Shown: one piece after another, positions 52,889 through 61,463 of the stretch
How positions within the stretch are numbered: the first letter of the stretch is position 1
Layout of the letters: each line of letters begins with the position of its first letter
Assembly: GCF_048551375.1 (NCBI RefSeq)
Contig: NZ_JBLYZJ010000001.1
Location: 186,001 to 250,000 of the forward strand
Source of the DNA: Faucicola sp048551375
Lineage (GTDB): Bacteria; Pseudomonadota; Gammaproteobacteria; Pseudomonadales; Moraxellaceae
Length of the DNA: 64,000 nucleotides
Reading direction: 5' to 3'
The notes under the pieces: generated by a model
Seen by the model: only the letters and a program-made list of their open reading frames with translations
Databases searched by the model: none
Told to the model about the DNA's origin: nothing
Made by a program: the position numbers and the translations under genes

Positions 52889-53680
52889 TTAACGTTTTTC
52901 AGTTGGGGCATTTTTTGCCAATAATAATTGAGAAATCACCAAACCCACCAGTGAAATCGCCAATAAAATCGTACCGACAGCATTGACTTCAGGTTTGACC
53001 CCGACACGTACCATCGAATAAATTTTTAGTGGAAGAATCTCAAAGTCAGGGCCAGTGTTAAAGGTCGAAACCACCACATCATCGAGCGATAGGGTAAAGG
53101 CAAGTACCCAACCTGCCAAAATCGCAGGCAAAATAATTGGCACAAGTACGGTGCGAATCATGGTAAATTCACTTGCTCCCAAGTCCCTTGCTGCTTCTAG
53201 TACACGGTTATCAAGACTGGTCAAACGAGCGGACACGGTAATCACTACAAAGGGTAAACAAAAGGTAATATGAGCGATTAACAGCGTCACAAACCCTAAT
53301 TGAATACCCAATACCAAAAATAATGCCAATAGGGAAATCGCCAGCACAATTTCAGGCGACATCATCAGTACAAATAATAGGCTTTGTAAAACCGACTTGC
53401 CCTTAAAATCATAGCGTTGCAAAGATAATGCGGTCAGTCCACCAATCACTGTGGTAATGGTCGCAGCCACCACTGCTAATAGCACTGAGTTAATGGCGGA
53501 TTGTATCATCCCTGCATTATCAAACAGTTCACTATACCAGTGGGTGCTAAAACCACCCCAACTATAGCCGACTTTTGAGGTATTAAACGAGAACGCCACC
53601 ATCACCGCAATCGGGGCAAACATAATCAAATACATCAGGGTCAAATACAGGCGAGATAGCCATTTCATTGAGTTGCTCAT
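52889..53680 (-). CDS. potC: Polyamine ABC transporter permease PotC
   Basis: 263 residues, six transmembrane helices. The N-terminus LTLMYLIMFAPIAVMVAFSFN and the EAA loop LEAARDLGASEFTMIRTVLVPIILPAILAG are typical of PotC/PotI, as is FTLSLDDVVVSTF just after. It lies 10 bp before the binding-protein gene and 9 bp after potB, so one transcript is near certain. Confidence 0.92.
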   Translation of the reverse strand: MSNSMKWLSRLYLTLMYLIMFAPIAVMVAFSFNTSKVGYSWGGFSTHWYSELFDNAGMIQSAINSVLLAVVAATITTVIGGLTALSLQRYDFKGKSVLQSLLFVLMMSPEIVLAISLLALFLVLGIQLGFVTLLIAHITFCLPFVVITVSARLTSLDNRVLEAARDLGASEFTMIRTVLVPIILPAILAGWVLAFTLSLDDVVVSTFNTGPDFEILPLKIYSMVRVGVKPEVNAVGTILLAISLVGLVISQLLLAKNAPTEKR

Positions 53681-53689
53681 ATCGCCTCC

Positions 53690-54610
53690 TTATGCTACTT
53701 CATTATAATCGGTTTTGCCGATACGCTTGCTACTGGCTCGATACGCCATAATCAGCACTGCCATCGCCACGGTCAACAGCACACTGGCTGCCGCTCCGAA
53801 AGGCCAATCTCGTGCGTCCAAAAATTGCGACTTGATGATATTACCGACCAATAAGTTACGAGAACCGCCCAAGATATCAGCGACATAAAACATTCCCATC
53901 GCAGGCAATAGCACCAATAGCACGCCAGAGATAATGCCGGGGGTGGTCAAGGGTAAAACAATATGCCAAAATGTCTGATATTTGTTCGCCCCCAAGTCTT
54001 TGGAAGCTAGGACATAATCCTCACGCAAATCAACAAACACCGCATATAAAGGCAATACCATAAACGGAAATAGCAGATAGACTAGACCGCCAATGACGGC
54101 TTTTTGGGTATAAAGAATTTGCAACGGCTCATCAATTAGCCCAATGCCAATAAGTGCCGAGCTTAACAAGCCATTCGCCGCCATAATCAGCTTCACCGCA
54201 TATAGACGCACCAGTGAGTTTGTCCAAAACGGAATTACCAATAATAGCATGAGTAGCGATTGCCATTTTTTACTGGCTTTACTGATAAACCACGCAAACG
54301 GATAACCCAGTAATAGGCAAATAAGTGTGGTAATCCCTGCCATGCTAAGTGAATGCAAAAATACCTTGAGGTACAATGGGTCAATAAAACGTAAATAATT
54401 CTCAAGCGTGACAGGTAATTTTAGAAATTTATCTTCATCACGGGTCAAGAAACTGGCAATAATCACCAATAAATTTGGCAATAACGCAAAAATAATTAAC
54501 CATGCCCAAATTACAAACAAAGTGGCTCGCTGAAAGGTACGCCCTGCTTGTTTGGTGGCTGGTGGGGTAGTAGCTACAGTATGGGTCGGAGGGGTGGCTG
54601 AATTATTCAT
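53690..54610 (-). CDS. potB: Polyamine ABC transporter permease PotB
   Basis: 306 residues from ATG 54610, which overlaps the potA stop (GATGAATAA), indicating translational coupling. After a polar Thr/Pro-rich tail come six transmembrane helices and the EAA loop ASKDLGANKYQTFWHIVLPLTTPGIISGVLL. PotB/PotH group. The open frame extends to 54727, but that part overlaps potA in another frame and is not conserved. Confidence 0.92.
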   Translation of the reverse strand: MNNSATPPTHTVATTPPATKQAGRTFQRATLFVIWAWLIIFALLPNLLVIIASFLTRDEDKFLKLPVTLENYLRFIDPLYLKVFLHSLSMAGITTLICLLLGYPFAWFISKASKKWQSLLMLLLVIPFWTNSLVRLYAVKLIMAANGLLSSALIGIGLIDEPLQILYTQKAVIGGLVYLLFPFMVLPLYAVFVDLREDYVLASKDLGANKYQTFWHIVLPLTTPGIISGVLLVLLPAMGMFYVADILGGSRNLLVGNIIKSQFLDARDWPFGAAASVLLTVAMAVLIMAYRASSKRIGKTDYNEVA

Positions 54611-55754
54611 CTGGCAAAATCCACTCCCAACCATCAACCCAATCAACACGCACTTCTTGACCGAGTTTGTAATTAAAATTTGGGTCGTCTTCGTTAAAGT
54701 ATTCGGACGTTCTGACCATATTGCCATTTTTTAGACGAATTACCGAGTCTAGCGTACTGCCTTTATAGCTACTATCGACCACATTACCAATCAAGCCATC
54801 ATGTCCCTCGTAGGTATAATAGATACGGATATCTTCTGGGCGAAGTAATAAATTCACGGTTTGACCGACTTGTACATCAAATTTTGGTCGAGGCAAATCA
54901 CGCACAGGATGATAACCGTGAACTTGCTCAGTCACTTCCACCTTGATGGTTTTATCAGATACGCCCAACACTCTGGCTTTGAATAAGTTAGTTTCGCCAA
55001 TAAAGTTAGCAGTAAATAAGTTGGCAGGACTTTCATAAATGCCAATCGGTGTATCAATCTGTTGAAATACACCACTCTTCATCACCGCAATACGGTCAGA
55101 CATCGACAAGGCTTCTTCTTGGTCGTGGGTCACGAACACAAAAGTAATGCCGATTTCACGTTGTAAGCGTTTGAGTTCTGACTGCATTTGCACCCGCATT
55201 TTGGCATCAAGGGCGGACAACGGCTCGTCTAATAACAGCATCTTTGGGCGATTGACTACGGCACGAGCGATAGCAATGCGTTGTTGTTGACCACCTGACA
55301 AGTCTTGTGGACGGCGGTTGATGGTGTGTTCTAGTTGCACCATTGCTAAGGCTTCACGCACACGTTGGTCGATTTCGGCTTTTGGTACTTTTTTGAGCTT
55401 TAAGCCATAGGCAATATTGTCATACACATTCATGTGCGGAAACAGGGCGTACTGCTGAAACACGGTGTTAATCGGGCGTTGCTCGGCAGGCAGGTTAGCG
55501 ATATCCACCCCATCAAGGTGCATACTACCACCATTTGGCATCTCAAAGCCCCCAATCAAGCGTAATAGCGTGGTTTTACCACAGCCAGACGGCCCTAATA
55601 AGGTCAAAAATTCCCCATCATAGATATCAAGGTTGATATCATTTAGGATTTTGGTATCGCCATAGGCTTTGGAAATGTGACGGATTTGCAGTAGGGTTTT
55701 GGGTTTGTTTGCCGAGGTATTTGGCAGGACAGGAGTGTTTGGCGTTGCAGACAT
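54603..55754 (-). CDS. potA: Polyamine ABC transporter ATP-binding protein PotA
   Basis: 383 residues from ATG 55754. Walker A GPSGCGKTT, Q-loop FQQYALFPHMNV, signature LSGGQQQRIAIARA and Walker B LLLDEPLSALD are all intact. A C-terminal TOBE domain (about 280-375) marks the MalK/PotA branch. An ATG-free extension to 55811 is open but lacks conservation. First gene of the unit potA-potB-potC-potD-flavoprotein. A perfect palindrome at 55933-55944 lies about 180 bp upstream. Confidence 0.92.
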   Translation of the reverse strand: MSATPNTPVLPNTSANKPKTLLQIRHISKAYGDTKILNDINLDIYDGEFLTLLGPSGCGKTTLLRLIGGFEMPNGGSMHLDGVDIANLPAEQRPINTVFQQYALFPHMNVYDNIAYGLKLKKVPKAEIDQRVREALAMVQLEHTINRRPQDLSGGQQQRIAIARAVVNRPKMLLLDEPLSALDAKMRVQMQSELKRLQREIGITFVFVTHDQEEALSMSDRIAVMKSGVFQQIDTPIGIYESPANLFTANFIGETNLFKARVLGVSDKTIKVEVTEQVHGYHPVRDLPRPKFDVQVGQTVNLLLRPEDIRIYYTYEGHDGLIGNVVDSSYKGSTLDSVIRLKNGNMVRTSEYFNEDDPNFNYKLGQEVRVDWVDGWEWILPDE

Positions 55755-55932
55755 AGGCACGGTCTCTTGAGCAAGGCTCACGTCAAAGGGGCTGATGTTA
55801 AATACGCACACACAAGGTTAAGTCGCAACGAAAGATTTTAACCGCCCTTTTGCCCCTAGCGATTCATCCTTTTGCTAGAGATTGTCGTGTCCGTATGGTT
55901 CTTTTGGGTGTTGTCACCTTTTTATCAATTGA

Positions 55933-55944
55933 GTGATATATCAC
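55933..55944. promoter_or_regulatory. Perfect 12-bp palindrome upstream of the pot operon
   Basis: GTGATATATCAC is fully self-complementary and lies in the divergent region, roughly 180 bp before potA. It may be an operator for a polyamine- or nitrogen-responsive repressor. No regulator gene is adjacent, so this is a guess from shape and place. Confidence 0.35.
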
Positions 55945-56116
55945 GTTTGATTAACACTACGGTTAAACTTTTAGTCAAGTATAACGCTTCATGTTAAAAA
56001 ATGTAACCGTTTTTTGTCAGAAAAAAACATTTATTTCACCCCAAAAATCGTTACAATACCAATAGCTTAATTAGACCTTTTTTTAAACTGTAGAAATTCA
56101 TTAAAAATCTTAATTT

Positions 56117-56190
56117 AACCCCTCCCTAGCCCTCCCCTTGTCAAGGGAGGGAACGGTTCTCCCCCTGCGAAGGGGGAGTTAGAGGGGGTT
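56117..56190. repeat. Double-hairpin CCCTCCC/GGGAGGG repeat
   Basis: Two stems, CCTCCCCTTGTCAAGGGAGG and CTCCCCCTGCGAAGGGGGAG, are enclosed by outer AACCCCTCCCTA and TTAGAGGGGGTT. The GC-rich element stands out in AT-rich surroundings, 85 bp before the carbonic anhydrase gene. It resembles widespread short interspersed repeats. Confidence 0.75.
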
Positions 56191-56274
56191 CTAAAGGAGG
56201 CTGTTTTAATTCAGTATTTCAAACCGTATCAGATTATTTAAAACGTGACTTTAAAATAGGACAAGGAAATCACC

Positions 56275-56910
56275 ATGCCAAACACGCAACGCCCAGAAAC
56301 CGCCCAGCAAGCCCTACAACTGCTTAAAGACGGTAATCAACGCTTTGTTGAAAGTGTTAAAAATCCTGATGCCACACTCTTAGCAAGCAATGCTTTGACC
56401 CAAGTGCATGACCCTTTTGCGATTATTTTGGGCTGTTCGGACGCACGAGTCCCTGCTGAAATCGTATTTGACCAAGGGTTAGGGGATTTGTTCGTAATTC
56501 GGGTAGCGGGTAATGTGGTCGCTCCCTCACAGATTGGCTCAGTTGAGTTTGCTACCGAGAAATTTGGTACAAAATTGGTTGTGGTGTTAGGACATTCGCA
56601 TTGTGGGGCAGTGACCGCTTGTGTTGAAACACTCATTAACCCAGACCAACAATTTTCGCCAAATTTACGCTCGATTGTTGACCGTATCCGCCCAAGCGTG
56701 TACAACTTGCACGAAATTTATACTGCCAATGGGGATGATATGGATGCTGATGAGTTGGTGGAGAGAGGCATTAAAGCCAACGTACGTATGTCAGTGAGTC
56801 AACTGCAACATGGCTCACGTATTTTGGAAGATGCTGTCGATAGCGGACAATTGATGATTATCGGTGCGGTATACGACCTAGAAACAGGATTGGTGAATTT
56901 TTTTGATTAA
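56275..56910 (+). CDS. can: Beta-class carbonic anhydrase
   Basis: Interconverts CO2 and bicarbonate with zinc. 211 residues. Zinc ligands and catalytic dyad are visible: GCSDARVPAE (Cys54, Asp56, Arg58) and LGHSHCGAV (His107, Cys110). This is the canonical beta-CA pattern, plant-type. AAGGAAA precedes the ATG. It is monocistronic and converges on a hypothetical gene 27 bp later. The NrtA/CmpA-type importer at 31 kb could in principle carry bicarbonate, but is far away. Confidence 0.95.
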   Translation: MPNTQRPETAQQALQLLKDGNQRFVESVKNPDATLLASNALTQVHDPFAIILGCSDARVPAEIVFDQGLGDLFVIRVAGNVVAPSQIGSVEFATEKFGTKLVVVLGHSHCGAVTACVETLINPDQQFSPNLRSIVDRIRPSVYNLHEIYTANGDDMDADELVERGIKANVRMSVSQLQHGSRILEDAVDSGQLMIIGAVYDLETGLVNFFD

Positions 56911-56937
56911 CAAACTCATTCCTAATCCTTGTGACCA

Positions 56938-57381
56938 TTAATTAAACTGCCCAGACGCAAGCTTTAAAACAGGGTCAATATCATGGTCATCATTTGCAAC
57001 AGCTTGTGCCTTGGCAATCTTTGGTGTTGATAATGGGCGAGGCTTATTGATATCTTGGGCAATGTCCTTGTTTGTATTTTTCTTAAGTGTGGCTTGATAT
57101 TGTTGCAAGATACTATTATCAAACCGCAATTCTGGCAGTTCGTAATGGTATTTGATAAGGTTAAGAGCAATTAAGCGGGGGGTGTTAACTTGGGGAAAAA
57201 TCCGCTCATAACGTTCAATCAAATATACCAAATCATTCTCATTATAGGTGCTTTGTTGTTGGTAAGTTTGAATTAATTGAAAAAAATCCAATTCATCAGT
57301 GGTAATCTGGTGGGTGGCGATGATATTAGGGCTAAGGTAAGGAACAATACATGTAAATTGTGAAATGGTACAAAGAATCAT
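56938..57381 (-). CDS. Uncharacterised protein
   Basis: 147 residues, no signal peptide or membrane helix. The N-terminal half is hydrophobic-helical (DELDFFQLIQTYQQQSTYNENDLVYLIERYERIFPQ), the C-terminal half low-complexity and polar (KKNTNKDIAQDINKPRPLSTPKIAKAQ). No family recognised. It is monocistronic. Codon use is somewhat AT-richer than its neighbours. A real gene is likely given the long open frame and the absence of a competing frame. Confidence 0.55.
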   Translation of the reverse strand: MILCTISQFTCIVPYLSPNIIATHQITTDELDFFQLIQTYQQQSTYNENDLVYLIERYERIFPQVNTPRLIALNLIKYHYELPELRFDNSILQQYQATLKKNTNKDIAQDINKPRPLSTPKIAKAQAVANDDHDIDPVLKLASGQFN

Positions 57382-57585
57382 GGTTTATCCCCTAAGTGGT
57401 CATCTGTTTATCAGATTAATAGCACCGTTAATCGACATTGTTAACGTATACAATAGCGAAATTCCTTATAAAATACAACAAAAAAACACCCTATCTTATT
57501 GTTATTTTTTATGGTTTTTCGATAAAATTCAATAAATTTCTTGATGTTGTTTTAATTTCAATTTTTCGATTTAGGTATATTCATC

Positions 57586-58083
57586 ATGTCGCACACCTTA
57601 ACCTCCACCCAAAATTTCACCTTTAACCACACCATGCTTCGTGTTAAAGACCCCCAAATATCGCTTAAGTTTTATCAAGATATTTTGGGCATGACCTTAT
57701 TGCATAAAAAATCTTACCCAAATGCTGAATTTGATTTATATTTTTTGGCAAAATTGACCGATAGCGAACTGGCAAATTTACCCACCGATGAAGCCAAACG
57801 TGCTGAATTTACCTTTAGTCAGCGTGGTATTTTGGAATTGACCCATAATTACGGCACAGAAAATCAAGCAGATTTTAGCTATCATAATGGCAACAGCGAC
57901 CCTAGAGGCTTTGGGCATATTTGCTTTAGCGTGCCAAACCTTGAGCAAGCGGTGGCATGGTTTGACCAAAATCATGTGACATTCCAAAAACGCCCAGAAG
58001 ACGGCAGTATGAAAAATATCGCCTTTATCAAAGACCCAGACGGTTATTGGATTGAAATTGTCCAAGCGAATTTGATGGCATAG
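57586..58083 (+). CDS. gloA: Lactoylglutathione lyase (glyoxalase I)
   Basis: Isomerises the methylglyoxal-glutathione hemithioacetal. 165 residues, larger than E. coli GloA (135) and nearer the Zn-type enzymes of Pseudomonas (GloA3) and eukaryotes. Metal ligands are visible in FNHTMLRVKDPQISLKFYQDILGMTL (His), LELTHNYGTE (Glu), GFGHICFSV (His) and DGYWIEIVQ (Glu). The insertion around LTDSELANLPTDEAKRAEF is typical of the longer class. It has no co-oriented partners. Confidence 0.94.
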   Translation: MSHTLTSTQNFTFNHTMLRVKDPQISLKFYQDILGMTLLHKKSYPNAEFDLYFLAKLTDSELANLPTDEAKRAEFTFSQRGILELTHNYGTENQADFSYHNGNSDPRGFGHICFSVPNLEQAVAWFDQNHVTFQKRPEDGSMKNIAFIKDPDGYWIEIVQANLMA

Positions 58084-58118
58084 TATAGTTGTTTAACTTA
58101 GCAATAGAACAGGTTTTG

Positions 58119-58140
58119 TAGGGGCGTAATGCTTACGCCC
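58119..58140. repeat. TAGGGGC-type hairpin after gloA
   Basis: TAGGGGCGTAATGCTTACGCCC, 36 bp after the gloA stop. The inner loop AATGCTT differs from the GTATTGAATAC version seen elsewhere. It may end gloA transcription. Confidence 0.75.
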
Positions 58141-58179
58141 AACTTACACACGATATTTTTGCGTAAGTCCCATAAAGGC

Positions 58180-58240
58180 AAGGTGCGTCATACGCACCAA
58201 TTAACGATATTGATTTTGAATGGTGCGTGAAACCCACCTT
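58180..58240. repeat. GGTGCGT palindromic element between gloA and hemF
   Basis: AAGGTGCGTCATACGCACC (58180-58198) and GGTGCGTGAAACCCACCTT (58222-58240) form an inverted element. Immediately before it lies TTTTTGCGTAAGTCC (58157-58171), the same end motif as the MITE-like element at 25869-26009. Confidence 0.6.
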
Positions 58241-58262
58241 ACGGCTATTAATTTATTTAAAA

Positions 58263-59279
58263 TCATATATTTATAAATGATTTAGACAAGTTTAGCCAAT
58301 CTGTCGGTTTTAGATAAAAATCCGTCAATTCAAATTCTGGCGTTCCCTCAAGCGGTTCATAGCGGTATTGCCACCCAGTCAGCGGTGGCAAACTCACCAA
58401 AATCGACTCAATTCGCCCATTCGACTGTAGCCCAAACAACGTCCCACGGTCATACACCAAATTATACTCGACATAGCGACCACGGCGATAAAGCTGAAAA
58501 TCACGTTGGGCTTGGGTGTAGGGCGTGTGTTTGCGTTTGTCAAAAATTGGCAAAATCCCATCGAGATAGCCATTACCCACCGCCTGCATAAAGGCAAAGC
58601 ATTTATCAAAATCCCAACCCATGCTCGACTCATTGACATCATCATAAAACAAGCCACCAATGCCTCGCTGTTCTTGGCGATGCGGTAGATAAAAATACTC
58701 ATCGCACCATGTTTTAAACTTAGGATACACCGCCTCGCCAAAAGGCTGGCATAAATCATGGCATACTTGATGCCAATGTACGCAGTCTTCGACCACAGGA
58801 TAAAATGGGGTCAAATCAAAACCACCACCAAACCACCAAATCGGCTCACAGCCGTCCTTTTCGGCGATAAATAGTCGGACATTGGCATGACTGGTCGGGA
58901 CGTTGGGGTTTTTGGGATGTACCACGAGTGACACGCCCAAGGCTTGAGCTTGACGACCTGCCAATTCGGGATGGCGAGCCGTGGCAGTTGGGGGTAGGTG
59001 ATTGATAAAAATATGGCTAAACATCACGCCTGCTTTTTCGATGACTTCACCACCTTGCATCACGCACGAGCGACCACCGCCCATGTTTTGATTTGAGCCT
59101 TGTTCGCTTGGGCGTTCCCACTCGTCAATCAGAAATTTGCTAGCCGTTGCTCCGTCTATGCCACCAGATTGTTCTTGGGCTTCGAGGGCTTGGCAAATGC
59201 GAGTTTGTAAGTCTAATAAAAACGTGCGGACGGCTTGGATATTGGGGCTTAGGGCGGTATTTGGCATGGGTTTTCTCAA
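58263..59279 (-). CDS. hemF: Oxygen-dependent coproporphyrinogen III oxidase
   Basis: Oxidative decarboxylation of coproporphyrinogen III to protoporphyrinogen IX. 338 residues, longer than E. coli HemF (299). Conserved segments are FGGGFDLTPFYPVVED, GIGGLFYDDV, and YNLVYDRGTLFGLQSNGRIESILVSLPP with the family-signature GTxFGL. The N-terminal 20 residues are variable; Met5 (59267) is an alternative start. Convergent with gloA; no link to hemE at 7.9 kb. Confidence 0.95.
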   Translation of the reverse strand: MRKPMPNTALSPNIQAVRTFLLDLQTRICQALEAQEQSGGIDGATASKFLIDEWERPSEQGSNQNMGGGRSCVMQGGEVIEKAGVMFSHIFINHLPPTATARHPELAGRQAQALGVSLVVHPKNPNVPTSHANVRLFIAEKDGCEPIWWFGGGFDLTPFYPVVEDCVHWHQVCHDLCQPFGEAVYPKFKTWCDEYFYLPHRQEQRGIGGLFYDDVNESSMGWDFDKCFAFMQAVGNGYLDGILPIFDKRKHTPYTQAQRDFQLYRRGRYVEYNLVYDRGTLFGLQSNGRIESILVSLPPLTGWQYRYEPLEGTPEFELTDFYLKPTDWLNLSKSFINI

Positions 59280-59455
59280 AACAATATTTGGCTTAGTAAA
59301 AATTTTATTGAATCATACTTTGTAGATTGTCTTGGTTATTATAATGGAGGGGGAGGCGAAAAGCTCAAAAATTTTGCAAAACAGCCTAAAAGTATAGTAG
59401 CATGAGGTTGATAAAACGCCACAATTGACTTAAATTTAAATATAGGACGACTATT

Positions 59456-60115
59456 ATGAGTATTGATTTTACCAGTCAACGTCTATCGTATGAACAAGGT
59501 GAATTGACCGAACAAGATTTGCCAAATACCCCTTATCCATTATTGCAAACATGGGTCGAGCAAGCCGTGAATGAAAAAGTTGGCGAAGCTTATGCGTTTT
59601 ATCTTGCCACGTGTGGGCGTGATAATCAGCCCAGTGTGCGTACCTTGCTGATGCGTGAAATTGTCGAACTAGCCAATGACGGCGTGGGCTTGGTGTTTTA
59701 TACCAATTATGACAGTGCCAAAGGTAGTGATATCGCCAGTAATCCACAAGCCGAAGCCTTATTTTTTTGGGCAAGCCTTGAGCGTCAAGTGCGAATCACA
59801 GGGGCGTTACGCAAGGTCAGCCGAGAACAGTCCGAAACCTACTACCACCAACGCCCACGAGATAGCCAAATCGGTGCTTGGGTCAGCGAACCACAAAGTG
59901 GCGTGGTAGCAAGCCGTGAAGCCATGACCGCCAAATTTGAGCAACTCACCTCAGAATTTGAAGGCAAAGATATCCCATTGCCTGAGTTTTGGGGTGGCTA
60001 TGAATTGGTCGCAGAAAAAATCGAATTTTGGCAAGGGCGAGCCAACCGTATGCACGACCGCATTGTGTACTCATTAGCGGATGGTGCATGGGTGATGGAA
60101 CGGTTACTGCCATAA
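59456..60115 (+). CDS. pdxH: Pyridoxine/pyridoxamine 5'-phosphate oxidase
   Basis: FMN enzyme producing PLP. 219 residues. PSVRTLLMREI (the RxxLLK-like FMN site), GLVFYTNYDSAKGSDIASNPQAEALFFWASLERQVRITG (conserved core) and the C-terminal FWQGRANRMHDRIVY (substrate-binding) are intact. AGGACGACTATT before the ATG provides the ribosome-binding site. It is monocistronic. Confidence 0.96.
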   Translation: MSIDFTSQRLSYEQGELTEQDLPNTPYPLLQTWVEQAVNEKVGEAYAFYLATCGRDNQPSVRTLLMREIVELANDGVGLVFYTNYDSAKGSDIASNPQAEALFFWASLERQVRITGALRKVSREQSETYYHQRPRDSQIGAWVSEPQSGVVASREAMTAKFEQLTSEFEGKDIPLPEFWGGYELVAEKIEFWQGRANRMHDRIVYSLADGAWVMERLLP

Positions 60116-60249
60116 ATTATACGATGCTGGAAGGATAGATTGTTACCCCAATCTATCCACGATTTCATCAATTTTCCATCTTAATCATAATTTTATTCTG
60201 CTAAAATTTGGGCGTTTGTGATTCGTTAATGGTTAAAAATGATGGTTAA

Positions 60250-61149
60250 ATGATGACATTATCTTGGCAAAAACTTAAAAAACCGCTACTAAAACGCCTT
60301 ATCGCTTTGATATTACTGGTATTGGTGAGCTTGTACTTTTTTATACTAAAAGAAGTGCATTACACCATCCATGCACCCCAGTTTAGCCAATCCGCTAATC
60401 AACAAAAGCAAGCATTTAAAATTGCGTTACTCACCGATTTGCATGGTTGTTATTATGGTGAAAATCAACATACCATTGTCGATAAATTAAAAGCCAATCA
60501 CCCAGATGTGATTTTATTGGGCGGTGATATTTATGATGATGACGTGGCGTTTACCCATACCGATATCTTGCTGTCGCAACTCTCCGCCATTGCACCGACT
60601 TATTATGTCGATGGTAACCATGAATGGTGGCTTCCCAGTGGGCAACGCCTTGATACCCTAAAACGTATTTCAAGCTATGGCATTACCCCAATTATGGGAA
60701 AACAAGTCCCAATCGCCAATACCAATATTGTGCTTTTTGGGCTGTCCGACCCTGATAGTGGCACGTTTGATAGCGAGCTGAAACTGTTGGGTAGTCAAGC
60801 GAAAGCTGAAAGCGTCAATGTGTTGCTATCGCACCGTCCAGAGCGGATAGATGAATATAAACAGTATCCGTTTGATTTGGTGTTGTCGGGTCATGCTCAT
60901 GGCGGTCAATGGCGGATTCCGTATCTGATGAATGGGTTAATCGCCCCTAATCAAGGGTTATTTCCCAAGTATGCAGGGGGTGAGTATGCGTTTGAGGGGA
61001 TATTTAACAATACAAATGCTAACGGGACAAATGCTAAACAGGCGAAAACCACGCATTTAATCGTCAGCCGAGGGCTGGCGAGGGAAAGTACCAAAGTGCC
61101 ACGCTTTTTTAATCATCCAGAGTTGGTGTTTATTGATGTGAGTAAGTAG
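60250..61149 (+). CDS. Membrane-anchored metallophosphoesterase
   Basis: 299 residues. One N-terminal membrane helix (LIALILLVLVSLYFFIL, about 17-33) and a calcineurin-like phosphoesterase with all metal motifs: LLTDLHGC, LGGDIYDDD, VDGNHEWW and LSGHAHGGQW. YkuE-like family; substrates may be UDP-lipids or nucleotides, not known here. The catalytic domain would face the periplasm. No neighbours in the same operon. Confidence 0.92.
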   Translation: MMTLSWQKLKKPLLKRLIALILLVLVSLYFFILKEVHYTIHAPQFSQSANQQKQAFKIALLTDLHGCYYGENQHTIVDKLKANHPDVILLGGDIYDDDVAFTHTDILLSQLSAIAPTYYVDGNHEWWLPSGQRLDTLKRISSYGITPIMGKQVPIANTNIVLFGLSDPDSGTFDSELKLLGSQAKAESVNVLLSHRPERIDEYKQYPFDLVLSGHAHGGQWRIPYLMNGLIAPNQGLFPKYAGGEYAFEGIFNNTNANGTNAKQAKTTHLIVSRGLARESTKVPRFFNHPELVFIDVSK

Positions 61150-61463
61150 CTTTAATACGAAATAACCTTGATACATTTAATATCAAAAACTAGAAAGCCA
61201 AACCAATGGCTCGCAGATTCAGACTTTTTATTTGCTGGTAAGTAAGAACGTTAAAAATTTTTAAAAATATCATGTGTAGGTATATTTTCGTGCAATGACT
61301 TCTTTTAACCGTTAGGTTGCATCAATTATATCTAGAGTGTTAGCATATAAAATTCTCAGCCCAGAGTTATGCACTATTAATTTAATAGGTTTTTTTGTCT
61401 AACTATTTGTATAACGATATTTTTTAAATAGAAAATATTATTAAAAACAGGTATTTATCCATA
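61150..61463. other. 314-bp AT-rich gap
   Basis: Between the phosphoesterase and tatD-like genes. No tRNA, ncRNA or ORF recognised. Several A/T tracts occur towards the end, where the tatD promoter probably lies. Confidence 0.4.

Larger units (their letters stand above)
55755..56274. other. 520-bp divergent region between potA and the carbonic anhydrase gene
   Basis: It contains the GTGATATATCAC palindrome, an AT-rich core and a double-hairpin repeat (56117-56190). Promoters for both flanking genes must lie here; no gene or RNA was recognised. Confidence 0.55.

Noticed and set aside
54611..54727. N-terminal extension of PotB
   Set aside because: This stretch overlaps the potA coding region in another frame and is not conserved; the ATG at the potA stop is the natural start.
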